Shown here in pieces: positions 61,379 to 64,000 of a DNA stretch of 64,000 nucleotides. Every line of letters begins with the position of its first letter. Position 1 is the stretch's first letter. The notes beneath the pieces were generated by a model that worked only from the letters and a program-made list of their open reading frames with translations, searched no databases and had not been told where the DNA came from. Position numbers and translations under genes: made by a program. Source of the DNA: JAZGGS01 sp963764825 (GTDB lineage: Bacteria; Bacteroidota; Ignavibacteria; Ignavibacteriales; Ignavibacteriaceae); NCBI GenBank assembly GCA_963764825.1, contig CAVXUA010000009.1, positions 213,980-277,979 of the forward strand, written 5' to 3'.

Positions 61379-63618
61379 GTGAAAAATAAATTACCTAGTC
61401 AAATAATGGTTCTACCATTTTTGATCTTTTTTATTGCCGGTGTACTGAACATTACAGTTCTTGCACAAGGCGATAATCCGCTTATTGATGCTGTACCGCA
61501 AGAGTGGATACAAAACATCAATTATGAAGATTCTGAGATTGATGTAATTACTGATGCTGATGGTTATGATGATTTCAACCTTGGTGTTGATTTTGCAGAA
61601 GCACACGTTTCGCAAAACCCTCTTAATCCGGTACAGTATTTTGGTGCGTATAATATTAATGGTGGCTGGAGAACATCAGACGGTCACAATTGGCTCCATT
61701 CTACACCGCCATTTGGAACGAGTGTGAATGGTGATCCAATTACAGCGTATGACGGAGCAGGAAATCTCTACTACGAGAGTATGTTTGGTGGGGTTACTGG
61801 CTGCAAAGTTATTCGATCAACTGATAATGGTGCTACCTGGTCTGCTGCTGTGACTTCTGTATCCGGTTTTGATAAAAACTGGATGGCCGCAGATCAAACT
61901 TCCGGACCTTTCGCAAATTATATTTACACAGCGATGACTCCGGGAAATTTTGCAAGATCCACTAATTTTGGTGCAAGTTGGACAACTACGACCACTTTCG
62001 GTACTCAATCATTACCAGGAATAATGATTTGTGTTGGTCCAAACGGTGCAACCGACGGTGGTGCAGTTTATGTAGTTACAAATTCTGGAAGTGCATTCGC
62101 ATCCACATACACTTTTTATGTTTCAACAAACGGTGGAGCGAGCTTTACCCCAAAAGGAGGTCAAAGTTTTGCTAATTATGTTGGTACAAATGTTAATGGA
62201 AGAAATTCTGTTTCCAATATGAGAACAAGACCTTACCCGTTTATTGCAGCAGATCAAAGTAGTGGTACTTTCAGAGGGAGATTATACTGCGTCTATGCTT
62301 CAAACACTCCTGCGGGAAATGGTAATAAACCAGATATTTTCTGCAGATATTCAACTGACCAGGGTTCAACATGGTCATCCCCGGTTGTAATTAACGATGA
62401 TGCAAGCACAACCAACCATAACCAATGGCATCCTTCAATCTGGACTGATATGACAACCGGCAGGTTATTTGTAAAATGGATGGACACAAGGGATACACCA
62501 ACAAGCGACAGCGCTTATATTTATGCAAGCTATTCTGATAACGGTGGCGTTACCTGGGCACCAAACCAGAGAATTTCAAACCAGAAAATGAAAATAAATT
62601 GTACAACTTGTGGCGGAGGTGGCACACCACGTTATCAGGGTGATTATGATGCAATAGTTTCTGTGAACAACCAGGCACTTGCGATGTGGACTGACTTTAG
62701 AGCAGGAAGTTATGGAAGTTATGTTGGCTACTTCCCTGATTTTGCGATGCTTGTATCTCCAACAACTACAGGTATTACCCAAAATAATGATAGTGCGTTT
62801 GTTACCGTAGATGTTCCAAGTGTTAAACTTTATTCTTCAACAGCCATATTTTCAGCTACTGTTTCCCCAACACCACCAAGCGGAACAATCACACTCGATT
62901 TTCCACTTGGTAATACGCTCGGTTCTTTTCCGGGCAATGTAACGCTAAGAATTCGTACATCCGGAAATGTTACAGCGGGCAATTATACAATCACAGTTCA
63001 GGGCGAAGGACCCAACGGAACGCCAGTACATCGCAGAACGGTTTCACTTGATGTGTTAGTTCCGGTTGAGTTAACTTCATTTACCGCAAATACGAATGGT
63101 AATGATGTAACACTTAATTGGACTACCGCAACGGAAATTAATAACCAGGGATTTGAGATTCAGAGAAAAATGCAAAACGGAGAGTTTGGTAGTGTAGGCT
63201 TTGTTGAAGGCAACGGAACAACTGCAGAAACCCAGAATTATTCTTTTTGGATGAGAATCTTGTACCCGGAAATTACTCTTATAGGTTAAAACAGGTTGAT
63301 TTCGATGGTACCTCGGAATTATCTGATGTAGTTGAGACGGAAGTTTCAACACCACTCGATTATTCATTAAGCCAGAACTATCCAAACCCATTTAACCCGT
63401 CAACTACAATTAGTTACTCGATTCCAGATGACGGAAATGTTACACTTAAGGTGTATGATGTTCTTGGTAATGAAGTAGCAAGTTTAGTAGATGAGCAGAA
63501 ACAAAGTGGAACGTTTGATGTTCAATTTAATGCAAGCGCATTATCTAGCGGCGTTTATTATTACCAGATAAAAGCTGGTGAATTCACATCTACTAAAAAA
63601 CTTGTATTGATGAAGTAA
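61379..63618 (+). CDS. BNR/sialidase-like T9SS protein, one frameshift
   Basis: GTG 61379 follows AACAGGAG at good spacing. The signal peptide region is LPFLIFFIAGVLNITVLAQG. Asp-box motifs (RSTDNGATWSA, VSTNGGASFTP, YSTDQGSTWSS, YSDNGGVTWAP) form a propeller. Next are a beta-sandwich region (FSATVSPTPPSGTITLDF), a VELTSFTANTNGNDVTLNW module and, after a shift near 63245, a sorting domain (YPNPFNPSTTISY, STKKLVLMK). About 746 residues. A Cys pair in NCTTCGGGGTPRY is unusual for this group. It is related in architecture to 25084-27009. Confidence 0.85.
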
Positions 63619-63640
63619 ATAATTTTAATCAATTTTAACT

Positions 63641-63667
63641 AAAGGGAGCTTCGGCTCCCTTTTTTTT
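63641..63667 (+). terminator. Rho-independent terminator with UUCG loop
   Basis: AAAGGGAGC and GCTCCCTTT form a perfect 9-bp stem closed by the very stable TTCG tetraloop and followed by eight or nine T. It lies 22 bp after the T9SS gene stop. Confidence 0.93.
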
Positions 63668-63718
63668 AGTTATGATTAGATAAATATTTATTATAAGCAA
63701 TGATGAACAGTTAATACG

Positions 63719-63784
63719 ATGAGAAAAATTAGTTCACATCATTTAATACTGCTTTTTACTGCTCTTCAATCACTCTTCGCTTAA
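63719..63784 (+). pseudogene. Orphan signal-peptide ORF
   Basis: ATG 63719 starts MRKISSHHLILLFTALQSL, a good Sec signal, but stops at TAA after 21 codons. The next bases (CAAGTTAGATGC) continue open in another frame for only a few codons. It is either the frameshifted start of a lost secreted protein or chance. Confidence 0.35.
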
Positions 63785-64000
63785 CAAGTTAGATGCACAT
63801 TTTTCTTATGATAATGTAGAATTCTATTTTAAGTTTGCCTGATAAAGAAAGAATTATTCTATTTCAGATTCCGGTAAATGATTGATTTACATCATATAAA
63901 AAAAATTCTCTCGTTCACTAATTATTCACATTTTTTTGGTATACTATTTGAGCATAAAAAAAATATTCTTAGATTAGAATCAAAACAATGTTATTTACCA
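63785..64000. other. Non-coding right edge
   Basis: AT-rich, with stops in all frames. The last 45 bases (minus strand GGTAAATAACATTGTTTTGA and onward) resemble part of the small ORF at 61136-61321, so a second, decayed copy may begin here. No complete gene is visible. Confidence 0.35.

Overview
The window is AT-rich bacterial DNA that most resembles the Ignavibacteria (Bacteroidota/Chlorobi group). The main evidence is a dense set of secreted proteins ending in the Ignavibacteria-style type IX secretion (T9SS) sorting domain (YPNPFNPxTxIxY, then YDVLGxE, then SGIYFY, then ETKKMxLMK). Thirteen such genes plus one orphan domain fragment lie in 64 kb. No tRNA, rRNA, CRISPR array or insertion sequence was recognised.

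Layout. 0-5 kb: a 5'-truncated envelope protein, a GT39-type membrane glycosyltransferase, a TylF-like methyltransferase and two T9SS cargo genes. 5-9.4 kb: ferritin, gap-pgk (lower glycolysis), a rhomboid protease and a small lipoprotein. 9.3-15 kb: a long RecQ helicase and a large BNR-repeat T9SS protein. 15-19.8 kb: an operon of a MauE/DoxX-redoxin fusion followed by a tandemly duplicated pair (10-cysteine secreted peptide + BNR-repeat T9SS protein). 20-25 kb: an ABC transporter, 3-hydroxyacyl-CoA dehydrogenase, acetate kinase and an SDR. 25-33 kb: two T9SS proteins (sialidase-like; sugar dehydrogenase-like) and a giant GH13 alpha-amylase. 33-41.6 kb: mutS, a DUF1684 lipoprotein, an OmpA/TSP3 protein, a MORN-repeat protein and aguB-aguA (agmatine to putrescine). 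41.6-51 kb: T9SS cargo, including a VIT/vWA protein and three tandem paralogues. 51-54 kb: the three-part proton-translocating transhydrogenase. 54-60.7 kb: a small Sm-like protein, DUF5103, a Gfo/Idh/MocA oxidoreductase, a LEA-like lipoprotein, LptD and a YacP-like NYN protein. 60.7-64 kb: a decayed holin-like membrane gene, one more T9SS BNR protein and apparently degenerate sequence.

A striking general feature is that many obviously conserved genes (pgk, recQ, mutS, pntAA, lptD, aguA/B, the GH13 amylase) are interrupted by one or more single-base frameshifts, often at homopolymers. Other stretches (15.0-19.8, 22.0-25.1 and 41.6-45.8 kb) are perfectly open. Most shifts are best read as residual indel errors of a long-read or draft assembly, so I annotate the whole inferred gene across them. 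A few in-frame stop codons and the holin-like gene look like substitutions and could be real decay.

The most interesting system is the 15-19.8 kb operon: a membrane thiol-oxidoreductase fusion directly upstream of small secreted proteins with ten conserved cysteines and T9SS-exported beta-propeller-like partners. The duplication carried along a 36-codon remnant of the redoxin 3' end, and a hairpin is kept between peptide and propeller gene in both copies although its sequence differs.
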